64,000 nt of DNA from Peribacillus asahii (GCF_003570725.1 NZ_QWVS01000021.1:1-64000); one strand, 5' to 3'. Positions 35,018 to 44,351 are shown, counted from the first letter of the stretch. A program made the numbers and translations. The notes: a model not told the origin generated them from the letters alone.

Positions 35018-36036
35018 TGTTACAAGGACATCGTACATGGGTTTTCGATCATAAGCCTGTCATTCTCTCCACAGGTACCGTCGGAGGTCCTTTTGAAGCA
35101 AACGGGGCGATTCCCAATGATTTCGATCTCTTACATTCAGATTTATGGCTTAATCAAGATTCCTACGAAAAAGCCCATAAAGTCCTATTCGAACAAGCTT
35201 GTTTACGTGCCATTGAAAAAGCTGAACTTCAAAAAGAACAAATCCAATTTCTACTTGGGGGAGACCTAATCAATCAAATCACGCCAACGAGCTTTGCCTC
35301 CCGTACGATTGGTACCCCCTACTTTGGACTCTTCGGTGCTTGCTCCACATCAATGGAAGGATTAGCACTAGGCGCTTCCATCATTAATGCTAAGGGCGCA
35401 AAATATTTATTAACTGGAGCATCTAGTCATAACGCAGCCGTTGAAAAACAATTTCGATATCCGACAGAATATGGCGGCCAAAAACCGCCTACTGCCCAAT
35501 GGACAGTAACGGGTGCAGGAGCTGCTGTACTTAGCGATACAGGAGATGGACCTTGTGTCACGTCAGCGACAATTGGGCGAGTCATTGATATGGGATTAAC
35601 CGATCCATTTAATATGGGAGGTGCGATGGCCCCCGCTGCCGTTGATACGATTGAGGCTCATTTAAAAGATCGAAATATCGATCCCTCTTATTATGATTTG
35701 ATTGTCACAGGAGATCTCGGAAAGATTGGTCATGAAGTGTCATTTGATTTATTAAAGAAACATGGAACACCTATACAAGAGAATCAATATCAAGATTGTG
35801 GATTAATGATTTATCGAGAAGGACAACCCGTTTTATCAGGAGCAAGCGGTGCTGGTTGTTCTGCAGCTGTTGTATACGGCCATTTATTAAACCGGATGAA
35901 ACAAGGTGAATTTAAACGAATGTTAGTCGTTGCAACTGGAGCTCTACTCTCTCCGCTTACCTTTCAGCAAAGCGAAACGATTCCATGTATCGCTCACGCT
36001 GTTTCTATTGAATACGAAGGAGGAGCGACAGTATGA
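35017..36036 (+). CDS. spoVAD: Stage V sporulation protein AD
   Basis: 339 residues from the ATG at 35017. It has the thiolase-like fold of SpoVAD, which binds dipicolinic acid: TGTVGGPFEANG near residue 18, GACSTSMEG with the cysteine of the thiolase-type pocket, and MGGAMAPAAVDTIEAH. It works with SpoVAC in loading and release of dipicolinate in spores. It is translationally coupled on both sides (TAATG with spoVAC, ATGA with the next DUF1657 gene), which leaves no room for a spoVAE gene. Confidence 0.93.
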   Translation: MLQGHRTWVFDHKPVILSTGTVGGPFEANGAIPNDFDLLHSDLWLNQDSYEKAHKVLFEQACLRAIEKAELQKEQIQFLLGGDLINQITPTSFASRTIGTPYFGLFGACSTSMEGLALGASIINAKGAKYLLTGASSHNAAVEKQFRYPTEYGGQKPPTAQWTVTGAGAAVLSDTGDGPCVTSATIGRVIDMGLTDPFNMGGAMAPAAVDTIEAHLKDRNIDPSYYDLIVTGDLGKIGHEVSFDLLKKHGTPIQENQYQDCGLMIYREGQPVLSGASGAGCSAAVVYGHLLNRMKQGEFKRMLVVATGALLSPLTFQQSETIPCIAHAVSIEYEGGATV

Positions 36037-36239
36037 CTATCGCATCAGAAGTTAAACAATGTTTGGCAAGCTTGAAAGGGATTGAAGCAAATTTATCTAG
36101 TTTAGCGATTCGATCTCAGGATAGTGAATCACAACGCACCTTTCATGAGACGATGCTTATTGTCAATGAAGTCGTGACAGATTTACAAAAACGAGTGGGC
36201 GAATTAGAAAGAGAAGAATTTCAATACAAAGGTTTTTAG
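36033..36239 (+). CDS. DUF1657 protein, second copy
   Basis: 68 residues, helical, similar in layout to the first copy (CLASLKGIEANLSSLAIRSQD). The ATG overlaps the spoVAD stop (ATGA). It sits where spoVAE would be expected in most spoVA operons. Confidence 0.82.
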   Translation: MTIASEVKQCLASLKGIEANLSSLAIRSQDSESQRTFHETMLIVNEVVTDLQKRVGELEREEFQYKGF

Positions 36240-36276
36240 CTGACAAAACGGACCCTATGTTAGGAGGTGTAAATAA

Positions 36277-37137
36277 ATGCCAGATTGGTTAAATATCATT
36301 CTGCGATCTGTCTTTTTCCTAATTCTTCTTTTTTCAATTACGAAATGGTTAGGAAAAAAACAGATCTCCCAGCTGTCTTTCTTTGAATATGTCAATGGGA
36401 TTACCATTGGGAATATCGGTGCTGAAGTTGTCACTGGCTTGGACCAAAGAGTTTCTTTAGGTCTCATATCCATGCTAACTATTGCAGCACTTCCGTTTCT
36501 CGCTGGACTACTTTCTTTAAAAAGCAAAAAATTTCGTGATATTGTAGAAGGAAAAGGAACGATTTTCATTAAAGATGGAAAAATCTTAGAAGAAAATCTA
36601 AAAAAAGAACGATACACGACGGATGAATTATTAACATTGCTTCGTAAAAAGAATGTCTACCGAGCCGCAGATGTAGAATTTGCTGTATTAGAAGCAACAG
36701 GCGATTTCAATGTTATGTTAAAGAAGGAAAATCAGCCGTTAACACCAAAAGATTTAAGCATGAAATTCCCGTCTGTTAAAGAACCGCAAACCGTCATTAT
36801 GGATGGTGAAATATTAGATGAGTCACTAGCTCAAGCAGGCCGAAGCAGAGGTTGGTTACATACAGAGTTAGAAAAGTTAGGCGTAACAATTGAAAATGTC
36901 TTTCTTGGACAAGTTGACTCTTATGGACAGTTAACAGTTGATTTGTTTGATGATAAAATCGAAGTTCCCTCTCCGCAGGAAATGCCATTATTATATGCAA
37001 CACTTAAAAAGTGCCAAGCAGACTTAGAACTATTTGCCTTAGGAACGGAAAATACAGAAGCCAAAAAGATGTATAGTGCAAATAGTAAAAAGATTCAGGA
37101 CGTAGTTGATAAAGTGGGATATATTTTAAAGGAATAG
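36277..37137 (+). CDS. DUF421 (YetF-like) membrane protein fused to a DUF1657 domain
   Basis: 286 residues. Three N-terminal TM segments and a DUF421/YetF domain (about 1-225; EYVNGITIGNIG, MDGEILDESL) are followed by a C-terminal helical region (about 232-286; YATLKKCQADLELFALGTEN) that resembles the separate DUF1657 proteins of this operon. DUF421 proteins are found in spoVA-2mob operons, where they contribute to spore heat resistance. GGAGGTG precedes the ATG. It is the last gene of the operon. Confidence 0.85.
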   Translation: MPDWLNIILRSVFFLILLFSITKWLGKKQISQLSFFEYVNGITIGNIGAEVVTGLDQRVSLGLISMLTIAALPFLAGLLSLKSKKFRDIVEGKGTIFIKDGKILEENLKKERYTTDELLTLLRKKNVYRAADVEFAVLEATGDFNVMLKKENQPLTPKDLSMKFPSVKEPQTVIMDGEILDESLAQAGRSRGWLHTELEKLGVTIENVFLGQVDSYGQLTVDLFDDKIEVPSPQEMPLLYATLKKCQADLELFALGTENTEAKKMYSANSKKIQDVVDKVGYILKE

Positions 37138-37186
37138 AATGAGCTGTACCTATTACAATCACAAATGAATTAAAGACAAAATTAAA

Positions 37187-37221
37187 AGGCCTGAGCCTGG
37201 TATAATGCCGGGTTCAAGCCT
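37187..37221 (+). terminator. Possible terminator of the spoVA-type operon
   Basis: Fourteen-base arms (37187-37200 / 37208-37221) pair with a few G-U or mismatched positions around TATAATG. The T-tract comes late (AAATTTTT at about 37236), so termination is uncertain. Up to 37427 I see no gene. Confidence 0.4.
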
Positions 37222-37427
37222 AGGTAGCTGTATAAAATTTTTAGGTTCATTTCAAATCCCGATTAGCTCGTTGCTCTGTTTAATCCTAATGCTGAAATTG
37301 CTCTTTTTTATTTTAGCTATGTTAATACATATTGTTTTTTCATAAAATTTTTAGCCTATTCGTATGAACATGAGGTTTCACTTTAAATACAAACTTATAC
37401 GAAATAACCCCTACGTCTTCCTTAGTA

Positions 37428-38450
37428 TTATGAACTACCCTTTTTTATCGTTTTTTCAATGTCTTCTTTCAGTTCCAAAAGGTTTCTCATACTATTACTT
37501 TCTACTAATTCAACTTGACTTTTTATATTAGAGAATTTATCTTTTTCCAAGTTTAGAAAGTGAAGGACCTTTTCTATCATGTCTTGTTCTGGTATTTCAA
37601 AGTCACTCGAAAAATCCTCCAAGTGAAACATTTTCAGGAGCGATTTTACTTTGCTCATTTTTGAAAAACAAAAAGTCGGTATCTCATTGCGAATCGCTAC
37701 AAGGGCTGGATGTAATTTAAAAGAAATTAAATAATCCACGGATTGAATTAAACTATACGTCATCTCTAAGTCATATTCATTATATGGCAGGGTAACAGCA
37801 GCCCTAGGGTTCGATTCCAATAATGCGTTTCGAATATTCCTGCATAAAGTATAATCAGAGTATTTATTATTAGATTGATTTACTACTGGTATTAAAAATA
37901 CATGATATCCTTTTTGAGTTAGTTTTACTAAAAGATTAACGATCTTTTGAAAGGGGAAATCATCGTAGGAACTTACACAAATACCAATTGTCTCTACTCC
38001 CGCATATTTCCTAATCGGATATTTAGGTTGTTCATATGCAAACACAACATCCGGAGCAACCTTTACCTCTTTATGAAGGTTATATTTTTTAAATATTCGA
38101 GCAGAATTATCATCTCTTAAATAGACCTTTTTTGCTTTGGAAAGTCTTTGGCGATGCCTATCAATCTGTTCAACCGGCCATGTATCTTCATTATAGTGGT
38201 CCACCACACCTACCCCATATATCCAAGTAGGGTGATTTTCTAATAATGGGGGAAAATAATATTGATTATAGTAGTATGGTGTAATTAAATCCCCTCCACC
38301 AATAATGACAGCATCAATTTTGTTCGGATCCACAAAAGCCGACCAAGGGAAAACGTTATGATTATGAAAAATTTGTTTAAATGTTTTTAAAAACAAGTCA
38401 TCTCCAAAGTTACCCATACCATAGTATCCGCAAACACCTATATTTAACAA
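37428..38450 (-). CDS. Polysaccharide pyruvyl transferase family protein
   Basis: 340 residues with the CsaB/PssM-like pattern: GYYGMGNFGDD at the N-terminus, IIGGGDLITP, YLRDDNSARIF and a C-terminal segment SVDYLISFKLHPALVAIRN. These enzymes transfer ketal-linked pyruvate to sugars of surface polymers. It is the last of four minus-strand genes with glycosyltransferases, so it probably finishes a surface glycan, perhaps on the spore as for CsaB/SpsB-type proteins. Confidence 0.85.
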   Translation of the reverse strand: MLNIGVCGYYGMGNFGDDLFLKTFKQIFHNHNVFPWSAFVDPNKIDAVIIGGGDLITPYYYNQYYFPPLLENHPTWIYGVGVVDHYNEDTWPVEQIDRHRQRLSKAKKVYLRDDNSARIFKKYNLHKEVKVAPDVVFAYEQPKYPIRKYAGVETIGICVSSYDDFPFQKIVNLLVKLTQKGYHVFLIPVVNQSNNKYSDYTLCRNIRNALLESNPRAAVTLPYNEYDLEMTYSLIQSVDYLISFKLHPALVAIRNEIPTFCFSKMSKVKSLLKMFHLEDFSSDFEIPEQDMIEKVLHFLNLEKDKFSNIKSQVELVESNSMRNLLELKEDIEKTIKKGSS

Positions 38451-38486
38451 TGTTCATTTCACGCTCCTTCTTGAAAGAATGTTAGA

Positions 38487-39128
38487 TTAATCACTGCCTT
38501 TTGAAAGAGTAACTCCCTCTAAAATAATATCCCAGGCTGAATTACATCCTGTCCAAGCATTGACTGAATTAGGAATTTCCACTGCACAAACTCTGTCAAT
38601 AGCCCAATCTATTTCAATAACCTTTTCTTCCTTCGTATAATTGATGATTAATATTGAAAAATCCCCAGGATAAATCTCAGATATCGCATTCTTTAACTCA
38701 AGTGCTTCATCCCGATTAGCTTGTATTCTTACAAATAACGCTGAATCGCTTATAGCTAAAGAATTATACAATTTCTCAATACGTCTATTCATTTTTTCTT
38801 TAAATTGAGGATACGTTAATAGAGAAGTATCACTATTTTCTGTAACAAGAAAATCATGGACCGAGACGCACTTTGTATTCAAATCCGACACTGTGTAACA
38901 GCTGTTGGTACCTTGTATACCTTCAATTCTCATATTTTCAATTTCCATAAACCCATTAAATTTCTGTTTAAGCAGTCTGCATAGATGACTTACCGAATAA
39001 GAATACATCCAATCGATAGGGCCGCTGAAGCTTCTTAATTTTTTCCTTTTGAGTTGAAAAGCGGTTTGGCAATTCCACCCCAAGCTTACAATCATATCAT
39101 AAGGCCTTTTTATCTGGTTTAGATTCAT
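38487..39128 (-). CDS. DUF1796 putative papain-like cysteine peptidase
   Basis: 213 residues. The start SLGWNCQTAFQLKRK and FSGPIDWMYS are the signature of DUF1796, annotated as a putative papain-like cysteine peptidase and often found next to glycosyltransferases. The cysteine after GWN could be the nucleophile and a conserved His is in VSVHDF. Biochemical activity is not established. It lies 20 nt after the GT2 gene, in the same operon. Confidence 0.75.
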   Translation of the reverse strand: MNLNQIKRPYDMIVSLGWNCQTAFQLKRKKLRSFSGPIDWMYSYSVSHLCRLLKQKFNGFMEIENMRIEGIQGTNSCYTVSDLNTKCVSVHDFLVTENSDTSLLTYPQFKEKMNRRIEKLYNSLAISDSALFVRIQANRDEALELKNAISEIYPGDFSILIINYTKEEKVIEIDWAIDRVCAVEIPNSVNAWTGCNSAWDIILEGVTLSKGSD

Positions 39129-39148
39129 GTGTCAAACCCACTCCTTCT

Positions 39149-40390
39149 TTATTCCCTAATGGGATGGTTAGAGTTTTTTGAAGAAAACCAAAGATTTGCC
39201 CAAGCTCTATAGTTTTGCTTATTCATTTGACTTGTGCTTTTAGATCTAATGATACGATGATAGAGCGGGGTATTAAGATAACCTGATTGATACTTTTCTA
39301 ATAACCGATCACAAACTGCGATATCTTCAAATAGTTTCCCCCACTCACCCTCAAGCACTGGCCATCCATTTATGCTCCTAAGAAGATCTGTACGGTAAAA
39401 ACGTGGAATTAAAGGTGTGGCGCTATAATGGGATATGTTAAATTCTGAAGAACAAAAAATTCCTTTATAAAATAAATAACCCTGACTCGTCTGCGTCCAT
39501 AAATGATATTGACTTGTCATGATTGCAACTTCTTCAGGATTTTGCTCCATCGAACTCACAAACCTCTCTAACGTTTGTGGAGGAATCCAGTCATCAGCAT
39601 CTAGTTCCATTAGAAAAGTACCACGCGCAATTGTAAGAGCCTCGTTTAACGCATATGCTTTTCCACGGTTCTTCTCATTGCGTATAATATGGATACGATC
39701 ATCTTTAAAAAATGAAGCGACTTCGTACGTGTCATCACAAGATCCATCGTCCATTACTATAAGCTCCCAATTTTGAAATGTTTGAACCAATACTGAACGG
39801 ATACACCACCCAATTCGAGTGGCTTCATTAAAGGCACAAATGACAACACTCACCGTTGGTATGGATTCCATATTTAATTGTGAAACACTTTTTCGTCCCA
39901 TATTGGGTAGTAAAAGAGAAAGATCTTGTTGACTTAATTGATAAAAGGAACTATAGACTTTTTGAACACCGCTAGAGGCTATATCAGTTACTAAAAAGGA
40001 AGTTAGATTAGTATCTGTAAGTAAGAGGTCATAATTCAGATAAGCAATAGATGGGGGAAATGAGGAAATGTGCAGTAACTGTTGCAGCAGCCACGTCGTT
40101 CTCCAAATAATAGGTTTCACTTTTGAACGTAATAAATAGTCAGATAAGGATTCGCTTTCTTGGAGGTTTGGTCCAATAATAATGCTATTTTGCGTTGTGG
40201 TACCTGCTAATAATACATGTAATTTTTTATCGTTGATTACTTTCCACTTTTCTCCTTCACTACTCCATAATACCCAGGGTGAGTTGACTTGTCTTAATAT
40301 AAGAATCAATCGTTTAATATATTCATATGGCATCGGTTTGGCTTCTTCTAGCACTCTATAGTCCTTTTCCATAATATTTGTCAGCAACAT
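39149..40390 (-). CDS. GT2 glycosyltransferase with an extra N-terminal domain
   Basis: 413 residues from the ATG at 40390, eight bases after AGGAGG. The GT2 domain begins near residue 178 (PTVSVVICAFNEATRIGW), with DDGSCDDT and the metal-binding DxD in MELDADDW. The first 177 residues form an unrelated region I cannot assign; it contains hydrophobic, Trp-rich segments but no clear TM. It probably transfers a sugar to a surface glycan or glycoprotein. Confidence 0.85.
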   Translation of the reverse strand: MLLTNIMEKDYRVLEEAKPMPYEYIKRLILILRQVNSPWVLWSSEGEKWKVINDKKLHVLLAGTTTQNSIIIGPNLQESESLSDYLLRSKVKPIIWRTTWLLQQLLHISSFPPSIAYLNYDLLLTDTNLTSFLVTDIASSGVQKVYSSFYQLSQQDLSLLLPNMGRKSVSQLNMESIPTVSVVICAFNEATRIGWCIRSVLVQTFQNWELIVMDDGSCDDTYEVASFFKDDRIHIIRNEKNRGKAYALNEALTIARGTFLMELDADDWIPPQTLERFVSSMEQNPEEVAIMTSQYHLWTQTSQGYLFYKGIFCSSEFNISHYSATPLIPRFYRTDLLRSINGWPVLEGEWGKLFEDIAVCDRLLEKYQSGYLNTPLYHRIIRSKSTSQMNKQNYRAWANLWFSSKNSNHPIRE

Positions 40391-40416
40391 TTGCATACCC
40401 TCCTATCAGCTAAAAG

Positions 40417-41427
40417 CTATGAATTAGAAAGGAGGTTTTCGATGATGTTATGAGCCTGCATCCCTCGAATTTTCCAAGTATTTTGTCGTGCAAATTTTAT
40501 TCTGGATTCTTTAAAACTATCAGGAGTATTAAAAGATAAAAGATAGGCTAGTTTATTTCCGAAATCAGCATGAGTTGTTGCAGTGGTAACATATGGTTCC
40601 ATATGAATACATTCAGGAATAGCAGTAGACAGTACCCGAACTCCGGTCGCCAGGTATTCGTACGCCTTTACTGGATTCGTAGCAAGTGTAATAGGATGAT
40701 ATTTAAAGGGGATTATCGCTACATCAAAATGTTGGAGGTATTTTATTAATTCATCATGTGACCTTTGTCCTAAAATATGGACGTTGTTCCGATCATCATA
40801 ATTCGGTACATCTCCATATGGAACACCAATTGAAACAAAATTCACATTTGGAAAACGAAGGGACAATTTTGTTATTAATTCATGATCTACCCAATAAGCC
40901 CAAGCACCAATATAGCCTACAATAGGACCACTCGGTAAATCTAACGGTTTTTCGAATTTATCTGGCGTGAAGAAAGCCTCATCCGCCCCATTAGGAATAA
41001 GGGAAACGCTTTTTTCCGGATAAGCTAACGAGATTCTTTCCATAATAGTTCTTGCCGTACAAACAACGTGATCAGCTACTTGAATCATACTATGCTCATA
41101 CTGTGCCCATTGCGGAAACTCATCACAGCAATCATATACGACCTTGTCTGGCTGAAATATTTGGATACGTGTTCGAAGTTTAGACCAAGTAGTCCATACA
41201 ACAACTTTTTGTGTTCTTCTTAATTCTTTTAGCTTAGTGTTGATAAAACGTTGGCAATCGGAAAATAAAAATACATTTTTAGCTACCTCTATATATTCAT
41301 GATCTAATGGAGTAAGATTTTCAAAAAATACAGTATGTCCAAGTTTCCCTAATTCAATCATTAACTGCTGGGGCCGTTGTTTCATATAGGTCCAATCAAG
41401 AGTTTTAGGATAAATAATAATTGCCAT
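40417..41427 (-). CDS. Glycosyltransferase, GT4-like (TuaH-type)
   Basis: 336 residues with a two-domain GT-B layout: KTLDWTYMKQRPQQLM at the N-terminus, GYIGAWAYWVDHEL at the start of the donor domain and YEYLATGVRVLSTAIPE in the nucleotide-sugar site. It resembles TuaH-like transferases used for envelope or capsule polymers. It is first of the four-gene glycan group; the stretch 41428-41680 before it shows no gene. Confidence 0.82.
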   Translation of the reverse strand: MAIIIYPKTLDWTYMKQRPQQLMIELGKLGHTVFFENLTPLDHEYIEVAKNVFLFSDCQRFINTKLKELRRTQKVVVWTTWSKLRTRIQIFQPDKVVYDCCDEFPQWAQYEHSMIQVADHVVCTARTIMERISLAYPEKSVSLIPNGADEAFFTPDKFEKPLDLPSGPIVGYIGAWAYWVDHELITKLSLRFPNVNFVSIGVPYGDVPNYDDRNNVHILGQRSHDELIKYLQHFDVAIIPFKYHPITLATNPVKAYEYLATGVRVLSTAIPECIHMEPYVTTATTHADFGNKLAYLLSFNTPDSFKESRIKFARQNTWKIRGMQAHNIIENLLSNS

Positions 41428-41680
41428 TTGTACAACTCCTTCTATAGAAAATATATGAGCAATTTATCCATTATATATATGTCGGAAAATATTTCCATGA
41501 ACATCTACTAAATGAACAAGATCTATTTTTTTATTAGCAGAAGGATACACTGCAAGTACACAATTTAGTTTAATTATTAAAATAAGATTATCATTTGCTT
41601 AAAATGGATGATTTATCACCATGTACCCTTCTTTATCATTTGGCCATTTAGCTTGATAAGTTTCTCAAATTACGATTCAA

Positions 41681-41881
41681 TTAGACAAGAACTCTTACAG
41701 CAATTATAGAAGATATCGGAATATTTAAAGTATTACCAGGGCCATAAGTGGTTGGATTTTCCTGAATAACAACGAAAGCTGATGTCACACTTTGCAATGT
41801 TCCTTCGAAAACTGCATTTGGAACGAGTACTTCAACAGTTCTCCCTGTAAAGCTAGCAAGCATTTCTTGAAATGTCACCAT
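41681..41881 (-). CDS. DUF2642 small Sm-like protein
   Basis: 66 residues forming one compact beta domain (FTGRTVEVLVPNAVFEGTLQ), typical of DUF2642, a family found in spore-coat-associated proteins of bacilli. It resembles the C-terminal domain of the next protein upstream. GGAGG precedes the ATG. A structural role in the spore surface is inferred from family and context. Confidence 0.7.
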   Translation of the reverse strand: MVTFQEMLASFTGRTVEVLVPNAVFEGTLQSVTSAFVVIQENPTTYGPGNTLNIPISSIIAVRVLV

Positions 41882-41912
41882 TACTTCCTCCTCTCAAGTT
41901 ATACTTTGTCCT

Positions 41913-42455
41913 TTATTGAACAGCAGTAATTTGTGTAAATGGAATGATTACGATATTTCCAGTAGCTTCGCGTATTTGAACTGCATCAGGACCTACCAAA
42001 ATAACAACGCCTGTAAATGTACCACCTTGGGTTGAAATAGTTACTGTGGATCCCATTCTGTTTTCAAAGAAACTTTGCATTGCTGGATTCGGTATGATTC
42101 CAGTTTGTAATTGCTCTTGTAATTGATTTACTTGTGTTTGTAATTGAGTAATCTGTGACTGTAATTGAGCATCTTGTGATTCTAATTGATTCACTTGTGT
42201 TTGTAATTGAGTAATCTGTGTTTGTAATTGAGCATTTTGTGATTCTAATACAGTAGTCCGTGATTGTAATTGAGCAACTTCTCCTTGTAATTGGTTTAAT
42301 TGCTGTCTTAACTGTCGAATTTGTTCAGCATCTCCGCCAGGGATTGAGCTGATTTGATTTGAAATTTCTTCCAAAACCTCCAACTGATCTTTCTCTATAG
42401 ATTTAATCTTTTTGAGATACTTTAGTATTTCGTTCTCTTTTCCCACTTTTTTCAC
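41913..42455 (-). CDS. Coiled-coil protein with C-terminal DUF2642-like domain
   Basis: 180 residues. A long coiled coil (about 45-118) is built from heptads rich in Gln and Leu. It includes a 21-residue unit repeated in tandem (73-93 and 94-114; core AQLQ.QITQLQTQVNQL). The C-terminal 58 residues (MGSTVTISTQGGTFTGVV) match the separate DUF2642 protein next door. The coil would make trimers or dimers that hold several Sm-like heads. Together with nearby glycosyltransferases this suggests a filamentous spore-surface protein, but that is inference. Confidence 0.7.
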   Translation of the reverse strand: MKKVGKENEILKYLKKIKSIEKDQLEVLEEISNQISSIPGGDAEQIRQLRQQLNQLQGEVAQLQSRTTVLESQNAQLQTQITQLQTQVNQLESQDAQLQSQITQLQTQVNQLQEQLQTGIIPNPAMQSFFENRMGSTVTISTQGGTFTGVVILVGPDAVQIREATGNIVIIPFTQITAVQ

Positions 42456-42474
42456 TCCTTTTTAAAGTCTCTAA

Positions 42475-42502
42475 CAAGCTATGCAAACGGAACAAGTTTG
42501 GT
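42475..42502 (-). promoter_or_regulatory. Candidate sigma-K promoter of the coiled-coil gene
   Basis: On the minus strand ACC (42500-42502), 16 nt and CATAGCTTG (42475-42483) fit the late mother-cell pattern (AC, 16 nt, CATAnnnTR). The motif is short, so chance is possible. Confidence 0.4.
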
Positions 42503-42561
42503 GTATATAAAGATATACACTAACGACATTTCCATATTCATCCTATAAAAACACTCATATA

Positions 42562-42780
42562 CTAGACCTCATAGAAATGCTTCATGAATACCTTCCATGT
42601 TTCTATGTAATTTGACGGTGCTTTTTTATCTAACTCATCATCGTTGAATATTTGGAAACTTCCAGTTCCCTTAATAATCAAAGCCCCATAATCACCTTCA
42701 GATAATCCTATACCATCTCCCTAAGCGCCCTCTCATTCTCCGTATTTTCAACAATATAAATATCTTCATTCGAATTTATT
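42562..42780 (-). pseudogene. Frameshifted gene remnant, family unknown
   Basis: On the minus strand one phase reads GLSEGDYGALIIKGTGSFQI and continues to FMKHFYEV and a stop (42562). The upstream part continues in another phase (EDIYIVENTENERALREMV). The amino-acid composition is protein-like, and the break is near 42720. No start site is visible. The rest of 42456-43059 holds only a possible hairpin near 42790-42845. Confidence 0.4.
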
Positions 42781-43059
42781 TAAACAAAGATAAAAAGAGC
42801 ATTCCATCAATCCTTTTAGGTTGATACGGCATATAAGGAGTGCTTTAGTTAAAGAAGAAAAAAGGGCTTCTGCAGCAAATCTTTGTTCATATGTGCGTTA
42901 AAAAAACATGTTTGCTTTAAGGTGTTAATGCCATACATTTCCTAGACTAACTTTCTTGAAAATGTACGAATTTCCTCTATATGTTTGTCCCTATCAAAAT
43001 GAATGCTTTGGCATTTACTATAGTGTTCAACAGATTTCTTATCGAAGGGGGGCGACTAT

Positions 43060-43476
43060 ATGCCGCATAAATCTACTGGGGTGTTCAGGGTACCTGTTTC
43101 AGAAAATAATATTGTTCCGACTGCTCTTAACATCATGTTAAACAATGATTCACCCAATAATGTTAGAAATCTAATAGTAATTGTAAAAAGAAGTCCAAAT
43201 ACTTTTCACCCTGCTGTAAGTACTTTAGCTGAAATCTCACGTACCAATGTAACTTTAGCACCAAACCAAACAACTAAGGTTGTTGTGTTTACACCAGCTT
43301 TCCAAATTGAAAATTTTCTAAATGTTATCATTATGGGGAACGAAGATGATGTTAAAGATACGCTTGTGTATTCCTTCTTAGCTGACTCAGCAGGACATAA
43401 TCTTCCATCTACTGTTTTCAGAAATGACGAATTTACCTTTAATAATGAAGATGATGATGATGAAAGCAACGATTAA
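43060..43476 (+). CDS. Unknown protein with acidic C-terminal tail
   Basis: 138 residues. The middle is rich in beta-type sequence (SRTNVTLAPNQTTKVVVFTP) and the end is a tail of Asn, Glu and Asp (NNEDDDDESND). No signal peptide or cysteine is present. GGGGG lies seven bases before the ATG and a clear terminator follows, so expression is likely. I do not recognise the family. The location between DUF2642, mnaA and cotF genes hints at a spore-surface protein; the acidic tail may bind calcium or basic partners. Confidence 0.65.
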   Translation: MPHKSTGVFRVPVSENNIVPTALNIMLNNDSPNNVRNLIVIVKRSPNTFHPAVSTLAEISRTNVTLAPNQTTKVVVFTPAFQIENFLNVIIMGNEDDVKDTLVYSFLADSAGHNLPSTVFRNDEFTFNNEDDDDESND

Positions 43477-43497
43477 CGTTTGAAAAGAAGTTTTAGG

Positions 43498-43532
43498 AGA
43501 CCGTTTCTTATTTTTGAGAGGCGGTCTTTTTT
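43498..43532 (+). terminator. Terminator of the acidic-tail protein gene
   Basis: AGACCG..TCT / AGA..CGGTCT stem followed by TTTTTT. Confidence 0.8.
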
Positions 43533-43835
43533 GGTACAAGCTGTCAAACGAGCAACTCTTCAACCACTCATTAAAAATTAGGAAATGTATATGTTAATAT
43601 TTTAACTACCATTTATTTTACTGTTTCTATGTCCCTACTCATCCGTAATGAGGATTCTTTTGTTTTCCTTCTTGATACAGATAGGTAAGGGTTTGAAGTT
43701 ATCACTCCTTTTTACACCATACATAAAACTTTCGAATCATGCAGCGTTCCAACTAACCCAATTCGTTCAATTCTATGTATATTCTAGATGGATTGCTTTC
43801 CCCCTAAATCAAATTGCTTGATTATGACATTGTGT

Positions 43836-44012
43836 TCAAAATTCATTAAGTTTTACCATTTTCTTCTCAGATAAATTTAGAACTTTTAATAGTGACTTTA
43901 TCTTGTCATTGTCTTTCATGTGTACCAGCCTGTGTACTGATTCGTGAAGTATAATTAGATTTGAAAATGAATCATCTTTTGAAATATGGTACGGACTATT
44001 TATCCAGTTAAT
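43836..44012 (-). pseudogene. C-terminal remnant of a group II intron-encoded protein
   Basis: The minus-strand frame reads INSPYHISKDDSFSNLIILH then ESVHRLVHMKDND and ends KKMVKLNEF-stop. This matches the end of group II intron reverse transcriptases with an HNH domain, where the usual text is NLVLVH..CHRLIHA...TI..YL..L.L....L.KLN. The CxxC pair and everything upstream are lost, and a stop precedes the frame. Other parts of 43533-44351 show no gene, and I found no domain V-like hairpin. Confidence 0.5.
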
Positions 44013-44351
44013 CTAGTTTCAATCAAAGATACACATCCAGACAACTCTAGATTACTAACATAGAATGATAGTAATTAGTGAACAATATAACATGTACGTG
44101 AAAACTGTTCGTCAACAGATATCTTTTACCGTAGTTCTACGATAAATATTTATAAAAAATAGGGTCTTTACCAAAACATGTACTTGATGAAATTAACATA
44201 TGTATTATTCTTAGAAAATTCCTTTGTCTATAACAAATTGGACTACATGTGCTAAGTTGTTTTTTATGTCAAGAACAGACTTTGGTGTTGAGCCAAAAAA
44301 CTAACGATATTTTTATTAATCCAAAATAATGTAAATAAGATGGAGGAAATT

